Shown: positions 16,149 to 24,479, counted from the stretch's first letter. The stretch: 64,000 bases of DNA from JAWXBA01 sp048499805 (GCA_048499805.1 JASNZF010000002.1:186001-250000), one strand, 5' to 3'. The notes: generated by a model from the letters alone, not told the origin. Program-made: numbers and translations.

Positions 16149-16859
16149 CTACGGCCGCTCCCGCAGCTTCCGAAGCCCCTCGCTCGCCTCCGCGTATGCC
16201 GGGAACGCCCGCAGGGCGCGCTCGTAGAACTCGATCGCCTGGAGCGGTTCCCCGCGGTCCTCGTGGTAGAGGCCGCGGCTGTAGAACGACAGTGCCTCGG
16301 TCGGGATGTCGCGGCTGGCCCGGGTGCTCGCCGCGGCCGTGACCGCTGGGAGCTTCGGGTCGGCGGCGATGCGCTCGGCCACCGACTGGATCAGCCGATA
16401 GAGATCCTTGCGATCGCGGAATCGCGGATCGCTCCGGTGCACACTGAGGATCTCGCCCGTCTCGACATCGATCAGGCGGGCATCGAGCCGGAAGTCACCA
16501 TAGAGGTCGATGTAGGTGCCCGCGATCATGTACCGGGCGCCCACCAGGCGCCCGACACGCGCGGCGGTGGCCGCATCCACCCGCCCCGAGGCCGCCAGGT
16601 TCTGCTCGTCGAGCACCCGCTGCGTCTCGGCGCGATCCACCAGTCGGACCCCGGGACGGCCCGACAGCTCACTGATCAGCATCCCGGCAATGCCCCGCCG
16701 CAGCGCCTCGAGGTCGTCCTTGTCCCGTCCGTAGGAGCCGCCGTTCTCGAAGGGGAGCACCGCCACCCCGGGCGCCGAGGCCTGCGCCGACAGCGGCGGC
16801 ATCGCCACGGGAAGCAGGGCGGTCGCAGCCATCAGGCTGAGCATCAGTCGTCGGTTCAT
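16149..16859 (-). CDS. Exported CsgG/FlgO-like protein with TPR tail
   Basis: A 236-residue secreted protein: signal peptide (about 1-27, 'PPLSAQA'), then a CsgG/TolB-N type alpha/beta domain with 'VAVLPFENGGSYG', 'SELSGRPGVRLVDRAETQRVLDEQNLAASGRVD' and 'GARYMIAGTYIDL'. This pattern is shared with curli export lipoprotein CsgG and FlgO. Unlike CsgG it has no lipobox, so it is probably periplasmic or surface-loosely bound. A C-terminal TPR-like pair ends the protein ('EALSFYSRGLYHEDRGEPLQAIEFYERAL'). GGGAG seven bases before ATG 16859 favours it over GTG 16865. Confidence 0.8.
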   Translation of the reverse strand: MNRRLMLSLMAATALLPVAMPPLSAQASAPGVAVLPFENGGSYGRDKDDLEALRRGIAGMLISELSGRPGVRLVDRAETQRVLDEQNLAASGRVDAATAARVGRLVGARYMIAGTYIDLYGDFRLDARLIDVETGEILSVHRSDPRFRDRKDLYRLIQSVAERIAADPKLPAVTAAASTRASRDIPTEALSFYSRGLYHEDRGEPLQAIEFYERALRAFPAYAEASEGLRKLRERP

Positions 16860-16871
16860 TGCCACTCCCGC

Positions 16872-17714
16872 TCAAAGATCCAGGGTCAAGCCATCCGCGG
16901 CCGCGATGATCACCGGGCCGCCGGTTCCCGCCACGCGCCGCTGCGCCTCCGCAAGCCGTCGGCCCAGGGTCGCATCGTCCGCGTCCGGGTCGTGATGGAA
17001 CAATACCACCGTCCGGCATCCCGCATCGAGTCCCAGCTGGGCCGCCTCGCTCCCGCTCGAATGGCCCCAGCCCGATCGCGCGGGCAGGATCGCCTCGGTC
17101 CAGGTCGCATCATGGATGAGGACGTCCGAGCCGGCCACGGCGTGGACAAGGGCCTGACGCTGTGCAGGATGCATGGCGGCGAGCTCATTGTCGGTGACGT
17201 AGGACACACTGCGGCCAGATTGGCAGGTGACCCGGTATCCCAGGGTTCGGCCGGCGTGGGCGAGCGGGAACGCCAGCACCTTGAAGCCGGCCTGGACGGA
17301 GTCGCCGGGTTCGAGCGGCAGGCACAGCAGGCGGGCGCGAGGGGGCAGCGGCCAGACCGCTGCGGTCAAGAGCCCGCTGATCACCGACTCCAGGGACGCC
17401 GACGGCTGGTCGGGCCCCAGGATCCGAACCTCCGCGGCCGGATCGTAGAGCGGTGGGAAGAATGGCAGCCCCCCGATGTGGTCCCAGTGGAGATGGGAAA
17501 GGAGGATGGTGTGGTCGTGGTCGGCTTCGGACTCCCCCAGCGCCTGCCCCAGCCGCCGGATGCCGCTCCCGGCATCGAGCACCAGGCGCCGGTTCCCCTC
17601 GGTGACCGACACACAGGCGGTGGCCCCGCCAAACTGGGCCGTGCCGGCGCCACCCACCGGGATCGATCCCCGGGTCCCCCAGAAGGTGAGCTGCCCGCGG
17701 GGGATCTCAGCCAC
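16872..17714 (-). CDS. MBL-fold metallo-hydrolase
   Basis: A 280-residue metallo-beta-lactamase-fold enzyme. The zinc motif HxHxDH appears as 'SHLHWDHIGGLPF' near residue 74; later ligands fit 'IHDATWTEA' and 'FHHDPDADD'. The N-terminal 'FWGTRGSIPVGG' and 'TACVSV' are typical of the subgroup near RNase Z and phosphodiesterase-like hydrolases seen next to cNMP-binding regulators. It overlaps the Crp/Fnr gene by 8 bp, which hints at a link to cyclic nucleotide signalling, but the substrate is not shown. GTG start at 17714. Confidence 0.85.
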   Translation of the reverse strand: MAEIPRGQLTFWGTRGSIPVGGAGTAQFGGATACVSVTEGNRRLVLDAGSGIRRLGQALGESEADHDHTILLSHLHWDHIGGLPFFPPLYDPAAEVRILGPDQPSASLESVISGLLTAAVWPLPPRARLLCLPLEPGDSVQAGFKVLAFPLAHAGRTLGYRVTCQSGRSVSYVTDNELAAMHPAQRQALVHAVAGSDVLIHDATWTEAILPARSGWGHSSGSEAAQLGLDAGCRTVVLFHHDPDADDATLGRRLAEAQRRVAGTGGPVIIAAADGLTLDL

Positions 17715-18381
17715 GCTGGGCGGCCAGGCGCAGCGCCCCCCGATCCAGGAGCAGGATCTCCCGACGGCTGACCCGAAGGATCTCGCGGTTCACCAGGCTG
17801 CGCATCGTCCGCGATACCGTCTCGCGGCTGGCACCCACCATCTGCCCGATCGTGGCATGGGTCAACCGGCGGGTGATCCGTTCGCCCCCCTCCTCGTCCG
17901 CCAGTTCCAGGAGGAGGTTGGCGATCCGGCCGTTCACATCCAGGAGCATCAGACTGGCGATCGTCTCGTCGGCCCGCCGCAGCCGCCGCGACAGCTCCCG
18001 GAGCAGGCCGATGGCCACGTCGGGGCCGCTCCGAAGCCGGGCCTGGAAGTCCTCGCGGCGGAGCTGCAGCAGGGTGGCGTCCGTCATGGCGACGACGTGG
18101 GCGGAACGCGGTTCCTGGTCGAGCAGGGCCATCTCGCCGAAGAAGGCGCCCTCCGTCAGGACGGAAAGGATCACCTCCCGGCCATCCTCGTGGATCAGGA
18201 CCACCTTGACCTGGCCCGAGGCGATCAGGTACAACGATTCCCCGGCATCGCCCTGGGCCAAGATCATGCTGCCCCGGGGGTACCTCCGCTCCCGGAGGAA
18301 CGGGGCGAACGCCTCCAGCTCCGCTTCGCCCAGGGAGGCGAGCAGGGGCACTTGGCGAAGGACCTCGACGGGTGCGACCAT
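17707..18381 (-). CDS. Crp/Fnr-family transcriptional regulator
   Basis: A 224-residue regulator. The cyclic-nucleotide-binding jelly roll spans about 10-130 ('GDAGESLYLIASGQVKVVLIHEDGREVILSVLTEGAFFGEMALLDQEPRSAHVVA'), with the phosphate-cassette core 'FFGEMALLDQEPRSA', so cAMP or cGMP binding is plausible. A dimerisation helix precedes the winged HTH ('THATIGQMVGASRETVSRTMRSL', about 170-192). No Fe-S cysteine cluster, so it is Crp-like rather than Fnr-like. ATG 18381 gives the family N-terminus 'MVAPVEVLRQVPLLASL'. Confidence 0.93.
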   Translation of the reverse strand: MVAPVEVLRQVPLLASLGEAELEAFAPFLRERRYPRGSMILAQGDAGESLYLIASGQVKVVLIHEDGREVILSVLTEGAFFGEMALLDQEPRSAHVVAMTDATLLQLRREDFQARLRSGPDVAIGLLRELSRRLRRADETIASLMLLDVNGRIANLLLELADEEGGERITRRLTHATIGQMVGASRETVSRTMRSLVNREILRVSRREILLLDRGALRLAAQRG

Positions 18382-18484
18382 GATGATCCGGGTTCGGGAG
18401 GATCCGGACGATAGGGCGTCCGGCCGCCTCCTGTCAATCGGGAGTCGGCCGGGGTCGATGCGCTGAGGGGGAAGGCCACGCGGG

Positions 18485-19012
18485 TCAGTGGCGGTCCTCC
18501 GCTCCGGCAGGGAAGGCCCTGTCATCCCCCAGGGCGGAACCTGGACCCGAGGAGACCCCGCCAACGTAGGCCTGCGCCGCGCCATGGACGTACACCAGCT
18601 CCCCCCCGGAATGCCCCACCCGGATCCCCATCGGGACGAGGGCGAGGCTCGCTGCCGTGGCGATGGCACGGCCGACCCCGCCGAGCCGGCCGGGGGCGAA
18701 GCCAAGGAGGGTGGTTGCCAGCACGAGGACGGCGGTTGCGAGGAACTGGTCCGCCCGGGCCTCGTGGCGGGAGAGGGGGGATTCGCTGGACAGGACTGCC
18801 TCCACGCGTTCCTCCTCCTGCTCGCCGGTGGCGACGGCGAGCCAGGACGTTGCCACCAGGCTGACGGCAAGGACCGCCGCCACCAGCCAGGAGGGCCGTC
18901 GAGATCCCGACCGACGGGCCGCCAGGAAGGCCCCCAGGGTGGCAATCGGAACCAGGATGGACAGGACCACGGGGAAGTGGACAATCAGCGGATGAATCGG
19001 GTCGGGGACCAT
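18485..19012 (-). CDS. DUF2231 four-helix membrane protein
   Basis: A 175-residue inner-membrane protein with the DUF2231 N-terminus 'IHPLIVHFPVVLSILVPI', where conserved His residues could bind haem or metal. Four hydrophobic helices lie at about 8-30, 41-62, 88-110 and 117-140. Function unknown; family members often sit beside redox genes. ATG 19012 has GGAG seven bases upstream; a TTG at 19024 would extend it by four residues. Divergent from the LuxR-type regulator. Confidence 0.85.
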   Translation of the reverse strand: MVPDPIHPLIVHFPVVLSILVPIATLGAFLAARRSGSRRPSWLVAAVLAVSLVATSWLAVATGEQEEERVEAVLSSESPLSRHEARADQFLATAVLVLATTLLGFAPGRLGGVGRAIATAASLALVPMGIRVGHSGGELVYVHGAAQAYVGGVSSGPGSALGDDRAFPAGAEDRH

Positions 19013-19020
19013 GGTATTCT

Positions 19021-19072
19021 CCAAGTTGTGGGGTGCGACCAGCTAGCCGGCAACTTGGGGCTTGCCAAGCCC
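19021..19072. promoter_or_regulatory. Dyad-rich intergenic site between divergent genes
   Basis: Two nested symmetries: CCAAGTTG (19021-19028) with CAACTTGG (19051-19058), centres 30 bp apart, and the 7-1-7 palindrome GGGCTTG-C-CAAGCCC (19058-19072). Both could be operator sites for the adjacent regulator; no binding data. Confidence 0.4.
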
Positions 19073-19143
19073 GCCCGCATCGTCCATATGGTCCGGCCTC
19101 GGTGCCAGATGGGGTATCTACGTCATCCGACGGAGGGGAATTG

Positions 19144-19689
19144 GTGACCAACCTGGACGAATTCCGGCCCCAGCTGGTCGTCTGGCTGCTCCTCGTGATC
19201 GTGGTGGTCGGCGGGGTGGCGGATCTCCTGCTCGACGCGCCCGCGCGGGCGCTATCGGCGCACGTGCTCCTGGAGGTGGTCCTCGTCGTTGCCAGTGCCG
19301 GTGGGGCGATCTACCTCGGATGGGGGTGGTACCGGACCCGGAGGGCGCTGGGCACGCTTCGCGAGGATCTGGAGGCCCAGGATGCCCGGCGGAAGGCATG
19401 GCGGACGGCCGCCCGGCAGGCGCTGGAGGGACTCGCCCTGGAGGTGGATCGCCAGTTCAGCGACTGGGCGCTCACCCCGGCGGAGCGTGAAGTTGCCCTC
19501 ATGCTGCTCAAGGGGTTCAGCCTGGCCCAGATCGCCCGGCTGAGCGACCGCAGCGAGCGGACCGTTCGCCAGCACGCGATCGCCGTCTACCGCAAGTCCG
19601 GGCTGGCAGGTCGCGCCGAGCTGGCGGGGTTCTTCCTCGGGGACCTCCTGCTTCCGGCTCCCCAGGCCCGCCCCGACCCGGCCCGGTGA
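19144..19689 (+). CDS. Membrane-anchored LuxR/GerE-type HTH protein
   Basis: A 181-residue protein with two transmembrane helices (about 9-28 and 42-62), a charged coiled segment (65-100) and a C-terminal LuxR-type helix-turn-helix: 'LTPAEREVALMLLKGFSLAQIARLSDRSERTVRQHAIAVYRKSGL'. A membrane-tethered DNA-binding protein without a receiver domain suggests direct coupling of an envelope state to transcription. GGAGGGG lies five bases before GTG 19144. Followed by a terminator-like hairpin ahead of cspA. Confidence 0.82.
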   Translation: MTNLDEFRPQLVVWLLLVIVVVGGVADLLLDAPARALSAHVLLEVVLVVASAGGAIYLGWGWYRTRRALGTLREDLEAQDARRKAWRTAARQALEGLALEVDRQFSDWALTPAEREVALMLLKGFSLAQIARLSDRSERTVRQHAIAVYRKSGLAGRAELAGFFLGDLLLPAPQARPDPAR

Positions 19690-19697
19690 CCGCCCTC

Positions 19698-19726
19698 TTG
19701 CGCAATCGGCCGGGACTTACCATATT
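19698..19726 (+). promoter_or_regulatory. Possible promoter of the cold-shock gene
   Basis: TTGCGC, 17 bp, CATATT (19721-19726), followed by TGGGG. The downstream half also reads CATATTTG, one mismatch from TAnnTTTG. It would give a leader of roughly 155 nt. Confidence 0.4.
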
Positions 19727-19778
19727 TGGGGCTGTGATCACTGCCCGTTCTGGGCAAAAGGTTTCAGGGGACGCGTCT

Positions 19779-19807
19779 AGGGGATCGGCGTTCAGCCGGT
19801 CCCCTTT
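19779..19807 (+). terminator. Hairpin with short T-run in the cspA leader
   Basis: An 11-bp stem (19779-19789 with 19795-19805, one G-T pair), loop GTTCA, then TTT. It either ends the upstream LuxR-type message or acts as an attenuator inside the long cspA leader; sequence alone does not decide. Confidence 0.55.
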
Positions 19808-19887
19808 GTGTTCTCGATCACAAACGCGGGCGGCGGGTGCTGTCCACTGTGGAAGCCGATAACATCATTTTCCAGGAGTAGGACAGA

Positions 19888-20094
19888 ATGAGCACCACCG
19901 GCACCGTGAAGTGGTTCAACGACGCGAAGGGCTTTGGCTTCATCACCCCCGAGAACGGCGAGAAGGATTGCTTCGTGCATCACTCCGCCATCCAGGGGAC
20001 TGGCTTCAAGTCCCTCAGCGAGGGCGATCGCGTCCAGTTTGACATCGTGCAGGGCCAGAAGGGTCCGGCGGCGGAGAACGTCGTCAAGCTCTAA
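19888..20094 (+). CDS. cspA: Cold-shock protein, CspA family
   Basis: A 68-residue single-stranded nucleic acid-binding protein (RNA chaperone). The OB fold carries RNP1 'KGFGFI' and RNP2-like 'CFVHHS', with start 'MSTTGTVKWFNDAKGFGFITPENGEKDCFVHHS'-type family order. AGGAG lies nine bases upstream of ATG 19888. The leader is long and structured, as in other cold-shock genes whose mRNA folding responds to temperature. Monocistronic, with its own strong terminator. Confidence 0.96.
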   Translation: MSTTGTVKWFNDAKGFGFITPENGEKDCFVHHSAIQGTGFKSLSEGDRVQFDIVQGQKGPAAENVVKL

Positions 20095-20131
20095 GGACTG
20101 CGCCCCCAGGGGCGTTGTACCGCAACACGCG

Positions 20132-20166
20132 AACGGCCGCCCCACCGCAAGGTGGAGCGGCCGTTT
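20132..20166. terminator. Strong intrinsic terminator after cspA
   Basis: Nine outer base pairs, one mismatch, five inner pairs and a GCAA tetraloop (20132-20146 with 20151-20165), followed by TTT. The mirrored GAAACGGCC side may also serve the convergent helix-hairpin-helix gene. Confidence 0.85.
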
Positions 20167-20190
20167 CGCATCCGGCCCCTGGGAAGCCGG

Positions 20191-20826
20191 CTACCAGGTC
20201 ACATGGCGCTCAAGGCGCGCCACTTCCTTGGCGTCCACGTACTTCCCGATCTCCCTGCGGAACTGCTCGGCACTGACCCACGGCCGGTATTCCTTGAACT
20301 CCCGGACCATCCGGGCCCCGACCCCCGGAATCGTCATCATCACCTCATCGGTGGCGGTGTTGATGTTCACCGGAACGAAGACGTACTGCTCGAGCCGGGC
20401 GACCTCGGCGGCGTCCCAGTACTTGCCCATCTCCCGGGTAAAGACCGGCAGGCCGGCGTACGGCCGGTATTCCAGGAACTCCCGGGCGACCCGGGGACCG
20501 CTGCCCGGGATCATCAGGATCTCCTCGCGTGGGGCCGCGTTCAGGTTCAGCACCACGAAGATCCTGACGTACGCCTCCTTGCGCTGCTCCGGGGTCAGGG
20601 CCTGGCGCGCCAGGAAGGCGTCGAGCGCGGTCTGGCTCAGGAACGGCCGCTCGGCCAGCAGCGACTTGACGATGGCCGGGGTCAGGTGTGGCACCGCCAG
20701 CAGGCTGGCTTCCGAGGCGGTGTTCGGATCCATCACGGTCACGCTCTTGCCGACCTGGGCGGCGCTGTTTCCAGCCACCAGGAAGAGCCCGAGGAGGGTG
20801 GGGGTCAGGGTGCGGAGGACACGCAT
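20191..20826 (-). CDS. Exported protein with three helix-hairpin-helix (ComEA-like) repeats
   Basis: A 211-residue secreted protein: signal peptide (cleavage near 'SAAQ', residue 24) and three HhH modules at about 33-62, 94-124 and 153-184. Each opens with a ComEA-type strand ('DPNTAS', 'LNLNAA', 'VNINTA'); the last two contain 'IPGSGPRVAREFLEYRP' and 'IPGVGARMVREFKEYRP' and are followed by near-identical 'GKY.DA.EVARLE' spacers, so they arose by duplication. ComEA binds incoming DNA during transformation; a DNA-binding role outside the cytoplasm is possible here but unproven. Co-transcribed with the membrane gene 4 bp upstream. Confidence 0.82.
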   Translation of the reverse strand: MRVLRTLTPTLLGLFLVAGNSAAQVGKSVTVMDPNTASEASLLAVPHLTPAIVKSLLAERPFLSQTALDAFLARQALTPEQRKEAYVRIFVVLNLNAAPREEILMIPGSGPRVAREFLEYRPYAGLPVFTREMGKYWDAAEVARLEQYVFVPVNINTATDEVMMTIPGVGARMVREFKEYRPWVSAEQFRREIGKYVDAKEVARLERHVTW

Positions 20827-20830
20827 GCTG

Positions 20831-21328
20831 CTACTCCTTTTTGGGGGATGAATCAGTGGTCAGGAGGGCGGGATGGCGGTAGGTCCACGCCAGCCCGATC
20901 AGCCCGAAAAGGGCCATCGAACCGGGGGCAAGGGCCGGGAAGGCCCCCGTCATCGTCTCCTTGAACAATTCCAGGCCGGCCATGCCGGGGTACATCTCCA
21001 ACTCGAACTCCATGTTGCCGCGATAATGCAGCAGCACCCCGGCCAGGCCGGATCCGAGGTACAGAAACATGAGCCACTGGAAGGCCCGGACGGAAACCGC
21101 AGACCGGGTCAGGGCATACCACGCCACCGCCAGCAGCGCGAGGGCGAAGAGCCCGAGTGGGACCAGCTGCCAGGGGTCCTCCACGTGGCCGAGGAGCAGG
21201 AGCTCGGCGGCCGTGCCCAGGCTGCCCAGCAGGAACAGGCCGAGCAGGGCCGTGCGCAGCGCGCCGGCGGTGCTGGCCGCGGCGAAGGTCCTGGAGGGTG
21301 GGCTCGTCGGCATGGGGAGTCGAGTCAT
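20831..21328 (-). CDS. Four-helix membrane protein, function unknown
   Basis: A 165-residue inner-membrane protein with hydrophobic segments at about 20-45, 55-72, 80-100 and 130-150. No family recognised. 'LLHYRGNMEFELEMYPGMAGLELFKETM' between helices three and four is the only strongly polar region. Its stop lies four bases before the start of the HhH-repeat gene, so the two are probably one transcription unit. ATG 21328 used; an in-frame ATG at 21313 is possible. Confidence 0.65.
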   Translation of the reverse strand: MTRLPMPTSPPSRTFAAASTAGALRTALLGLFLLGSLGTAAELLLLGHVEDPWQLVPLGLFALALLAVAWYALTRSAVSVRAFQWLMFLYLGSGLAGVLLHYRGNMEFELEMYPGMAGLELFKETMTGAFPALAPGSMALFGLIGLAWTYRHPALLTTDSSPKKE

Positions 21329-21388
21329 GGGTCGGCAACAGGGACGTCGCGAGGATGCAATTGTTAGCCAACCATGGCCGTGCCCGGC

Positions 21389-22435
21389 CTATTCCGGGCC
21401 GCTCCGCCGGGCGCGGATCACCACCCCGGCTTGCTGGTTGACGAGGTAGAAGATATCACGGGCCGCGTCACGCAGCAGCAGTCTCGCCCCCGGAGCCTCG
21501 GCCACCGCCAGGCGCTCGCCGAGGCTGCCGTCGTTCGCGATCCGGACCAGGACGGCGGTCCGGTCCGCCGGTTGCGCCAGGAGGAACCAGGCTCCGGCGT
21601 CGTCGGCGGCGCCGGAATAGGCCATCAGGTAGGCGAAGACCGCCCCGGGCTGTTCCGGATCCGTGTTGGCGCGAAAGAACTCCTCGCGGAGGGGAGCCAG
21701 CTCCTCGGGGGGCAGCGTCGCCGTGGCCAGGACGCGGCCGTCGGCGGCATGCCGCTGGAGGACTCCCTCGGTGTGCAGCGCAAGCCAGATGTCGCCATTG
21801 GGGGCGCCAACTGGCAGGACCACGTTCCGGAACACCTCGGGGATCTCCCCCTCCCGGATCGCCCGCTTGATGGCGGCCGGGTCCAGCCCCTGGTCCGGGG
21901 TTCCCGTGCTGCTGCCGTATCTGGCCAGGCGCACCCCGTCGCGGCTGCGGCGTGTGGCCAGGGCACTGTCCTGGCCATAGGTGGCCAGCAACGCCTCCCC
22001 GGTCGGGAGCAGCTCGAAGGGGCCAGCCAGGAGCTCGGGCGCAAGTTCCAGGGTGCCCAGTGGGGCCCCGGAGCTGGCGAAGAGCTCGACCCGGCTGTTT
22101 CCCGCCTCGATGACGGCGATGGTATCGCCCATGGCGGTCACGCCGATCGGCTGCACCGGGCGGCCGGCCGCGGTGGCTCCCAGTACCAGCTGCCCCGGGG
22201 CGCCCCCGTCCGGGCCGACCAGCCAGACGGTGCCGGCGATCACGTCGGCCAGGGCGAGGCGTCCATCGGGGAGGACGGCCCCTCCCGCCAGTCCTTGGGA
22301 GGGGAGGTTGGCAGGTGAGGCGATGGTATCGATCACCAGGCCCGCAGTGGTCGGCTCCGGGGGAGCCGAGGCATTGCAGCCGACGGCCAGGATGACGAGG
22401 AGCGGGCGGGCGCAAGATGGCATCGGCATCGGCAT
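21389..22435 (-). CDS. Secreted beta-propeller-like lipoprotein
   Basis: A 348-residue exported protein with a lipoprotein-like signal ('LVILAVGCNAS', Cys about 19). The mature region repeats blades such as 'GGAVLPDGRLALADVIAGTVWLVG', 'PIGVTAMGDTIAVIEAGNSRVELF' and 'GDIWLALHTEGVLQRHAADGRVL', the 6-bladed TolB/NHL-type propeller pattern common in Gemmatimonadetes and Bacteroidetes surface proteins. Function unknown. Three consecutive ATG codons (22435, 22429, 22423) could start it; the first is used. Confidence 0.75.
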   Translation of the reverse strand: MPMPMPSCARPLLVILAVGCNASAPPEPTTAGLVIDTIASPANLPSQGLAGGAVLPDGRLALADVIAGTVWLVGPDGGAPGQLVLGATAAGRPVQPIGVTAMGDTIAVIEAGNSRVELFASSGAPLGTLELAPELLAGPFELLPTGEALLATYGQDSALATRRSRDGVRLARYGSSTGTPDQGLDPAAIKRAIREGEIPEVFRNVVLPVGAPNGDIWLALHTEGVLQRHAADGRVLATATLPPEELAPLREEFFRANTDPEQPGAVFAYLMAYSGAADDAGAWFLLAQPADRTAVLVRIANDGSLGERLAVAEAPGARLLLRDAARDIFYLVNQQAGVVIRARRSGPE

Positions 22436-22553
22436 CGGAGATCCGGGGGAGGCGGGAGACGGGCAGCGCAGGACGGGCGGGGCGATGTCGGGAAAGATCG
22501 CGCCGGAGCGGTGGATCTGGAAGGCAAGCCTGCCCCGGACCGGCGAACGCTCG

Positions 22554-24479
22554 CTATTCGGTCGGCACGACCGACTGGACCGCCTCGAGCAATGCCGCGG
22601 TCGAGAGCGGCTTGTTGAGGACGCGTTGGATGCCCGCCTCGGCGAGCTCGACCATCGCAAACTCCTGCATGTAGCCGGTGATGAGGAGGATCGGGATCCC
22701 TGGCCGGGCGGCGGTGACGGCCCGGGCGAGCTCGAGTCCGTTCAGCTTTGGCATCGAGAAGTCGGTGACCACCAGGTCGAACTCCATCGGTGCCCTGGTA
22801 AACCGCTCCAGCGCCTCGGTCGGGTCGCCCACGGCCGTCACCTGGTGTCCCGCCGCCACCAGCCGGCGCTCGCCGATCGCGAGCAGCGACCGCTCATCGT
22901 CGACATAGAGGACGCGGGCCCCTCCCAGGGCACGGGCCTCGCCACGGAGCGCCTCGCCCTCATCGGCATGCGCCAGGGGGTCGGCGACCGGGAGGAGGCA
23001 AGCTACCATTGTCCCCTCGCCCGGGGCGCTCTCCAGCCAGACGGTCCCCCCCATCTCGTGGATGATGGCGTGCACCATGCTCAGGCCCAGGCCGGTGCCC
23101 TGGCCCGGTCCCTTGGTCGTGAAGAAGGGCTCGAAGGCCTGGGCGATCGTCTTGGCGTCAATCCCGCATCCGGTGTCCCGGACCTCGAGGCGGACGTAGC
23201 TCCCCTCGTGCAGGGTTGGGTGGCTGCGCACGAAGCTGTCCCGGGCGTAGAACGGCTCGATCTGGATGTGGAGCACCCCACCGCCGGCCATGGCGTGCGC
23301 GGCATTGGTGGCGAGGTTCATCAACACCTGCTGCAGGGCCGTTGGGTCGCCCAGCACCGGTGGGAGCGCGTCGGGCTGGGCCAGCCGGATTTCGATGGCC
23401 GCAGGCAGGGTGGCCCGCAGGAGGCGGAGCGCCTCCGGGACCGCTTCCTGCAGCGATACCGGCACCTTGTGCATCGGTTCCCGGCGGCTGAACCGCAGGA
23501 TCTGCTGCACGACCGCCTTGCCGCGTTCCGCCGCCCGGAGGACTTCGCGCAGGTCCTCCCGTCGCGCCTCAGGGTCGGCCTTCCCCTCCATCGCCAGTTC
23601 CGCAAACCCCACGATCATGCCGAGGATGTTGTTGAAGTCGTGGGCGATGCCGCCGGCCAGCCGCCCCATCGCCTCCATCTTCTGGAGCTGGCGGAGCTGC
23701 TCCTCGAGCTGCTGGCGCTCCCGGATGGCGGCGATGCGTGCGGTGATGTCCACGATCGACCCCAGCACCACGAGGCCCTCGTCGGTCGCGATCGGGTTGA
23801 GGCCGATTTCCACGGCGAACTCCGACCCGTCCTTGCGCACACCGTGCAGTTCCCGCCCCGTCCCCATGGCCCGGGCCTGGGGGTGCCGGAAGAAGGCCTC
23901 CCGGTCGATCGGGTGGCCCCGGTGGAACCGCTCGGGGACCAGCAGCTCGATCGGCTGGCCCAGCAGTTCCTCGCGGCTGTAGCCGAACAGCCGCTCCAAT
24001 TCCCGGTTGACAAGCACGATGCTGCCCGACGCGTCGACCATGACGATGCCGTTCGGCGAGGCCTCCACCGCTGTGCGGAACCGTGCCTCGGCGAGGCGGC
24101 GGCCGGTGATGTCCACGATGGCGCTGATGACGTAGAGCCCGTCCGGGGTGTCCACCGGGGTGAGCCCGATCTCCACCGGGACCTCGGTACCGTCCTTGCG
24201 CAGGCCAAACAGGTCCCGGCCCGCCCCCATCGCGCGGGTATGCGGTTGCGAAAAGAACGATCGCCGGAATCCCGGATGCGGCGAGCGGAAGCGCTCCGGG
24301 ACGAGGAGCTCCACCGTCTTGCCCAGGAGTTCGGCACGATCGTACCCGAAGAGCCGCTCGATCTCCCGGTTGACCAGGACGATCCTGCCATCGGTGTCGA
24401 TGACCAGGAGGCCGCTGGGGGCCGATTCCACGGCCGCCCGTAACCGCGCGGATTCCGAGGACCTGGGATCGGGTTCCAT
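22554..24479 (-). CDS. Hybrid sensor histidine kinase with duplicated PAS domains and receiver
   Basis: A 641-residue cytoplasmic kinase with no membrane helix. PAS1 (about 15-127) and PAS2 (135-247) are recent duplicates: both contain 'IVLVNRE.ERLFGY' and 'LLVPERF' and '.RKDG.E..VEIGL'. The HisKA phosphoacceptor is His280 ('GGIAHDFNNILG'), the ATPase has Asn392, 'DTGCGID' (Asp435) and 'GTGLGLSMVH'; the receiver has Asp573 in 'VVTDFSMPKLNG'. This NtrB-like 'HDFNNIL' subtype commonly feeds sigma54 regulators, and one lies 17 kb away, but no direct link is shown. Transcribed divergently from rpmE. Confidence 0.93.
   Translation of the reverse strand: MEPDPRSSESARLRAAVESAPSGLLVIDTDGRIVLVNREIERLFGYDRAELLGKTVELLVPERFRSPHPGFRRSFFSQPHTRAMGAGRDLFGLRKDGTEVPVEIGLTPVDTPDGLYVISAIVDITGRRLAEARFRTAVEASPNGIVMVDASGSIVLVNRELERLFGYSREELLGQPIELLVPERFHRGHPIDREAFFRHPQARAMGTGRELHGVRKDGSEFAVEIGLNPIATDEGLVVLGSIVDITARIAAIRERQQLEEQLRQLQKMEAMGRLAGGIAHDFNNILGMIVGFAELAMEGKADPEARREDLREVLRAAERGKAVVQQILRFSRREPMHKVPVSLQEAVPEALRLLRATLPAAIEIRLAQPDALPPVLGDPTALQQVLMNLATNAAHAMAGGGVLHIQIEPFYARDSFVRSHPTLHEGSYVRLEVRDTGCGIDAKTIAQAFEPFFTTKGPGQGTGLGLSMVHAIIHEMGGTVWLESAPGEGTMVACLLPVADPLAHADEGEALRGEARALGGARVLYVDDERSLLAIGERRLVAAGHQVTAVGDPTEALERFTRAPMEFDLVVTDFSMPKLNGLELARAVTAARPGIPILLITGYMQEFAMVELAEAGIQRVLNKPLSTAALLEAVQSVVPTE

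Noticed and set aside
21981..24443. 820-codon + strand frame opposite the histidine kinase and propeller gene
   Set aside because: Spans two real minus-strand genes and has no recognisable domain or ribosome site.
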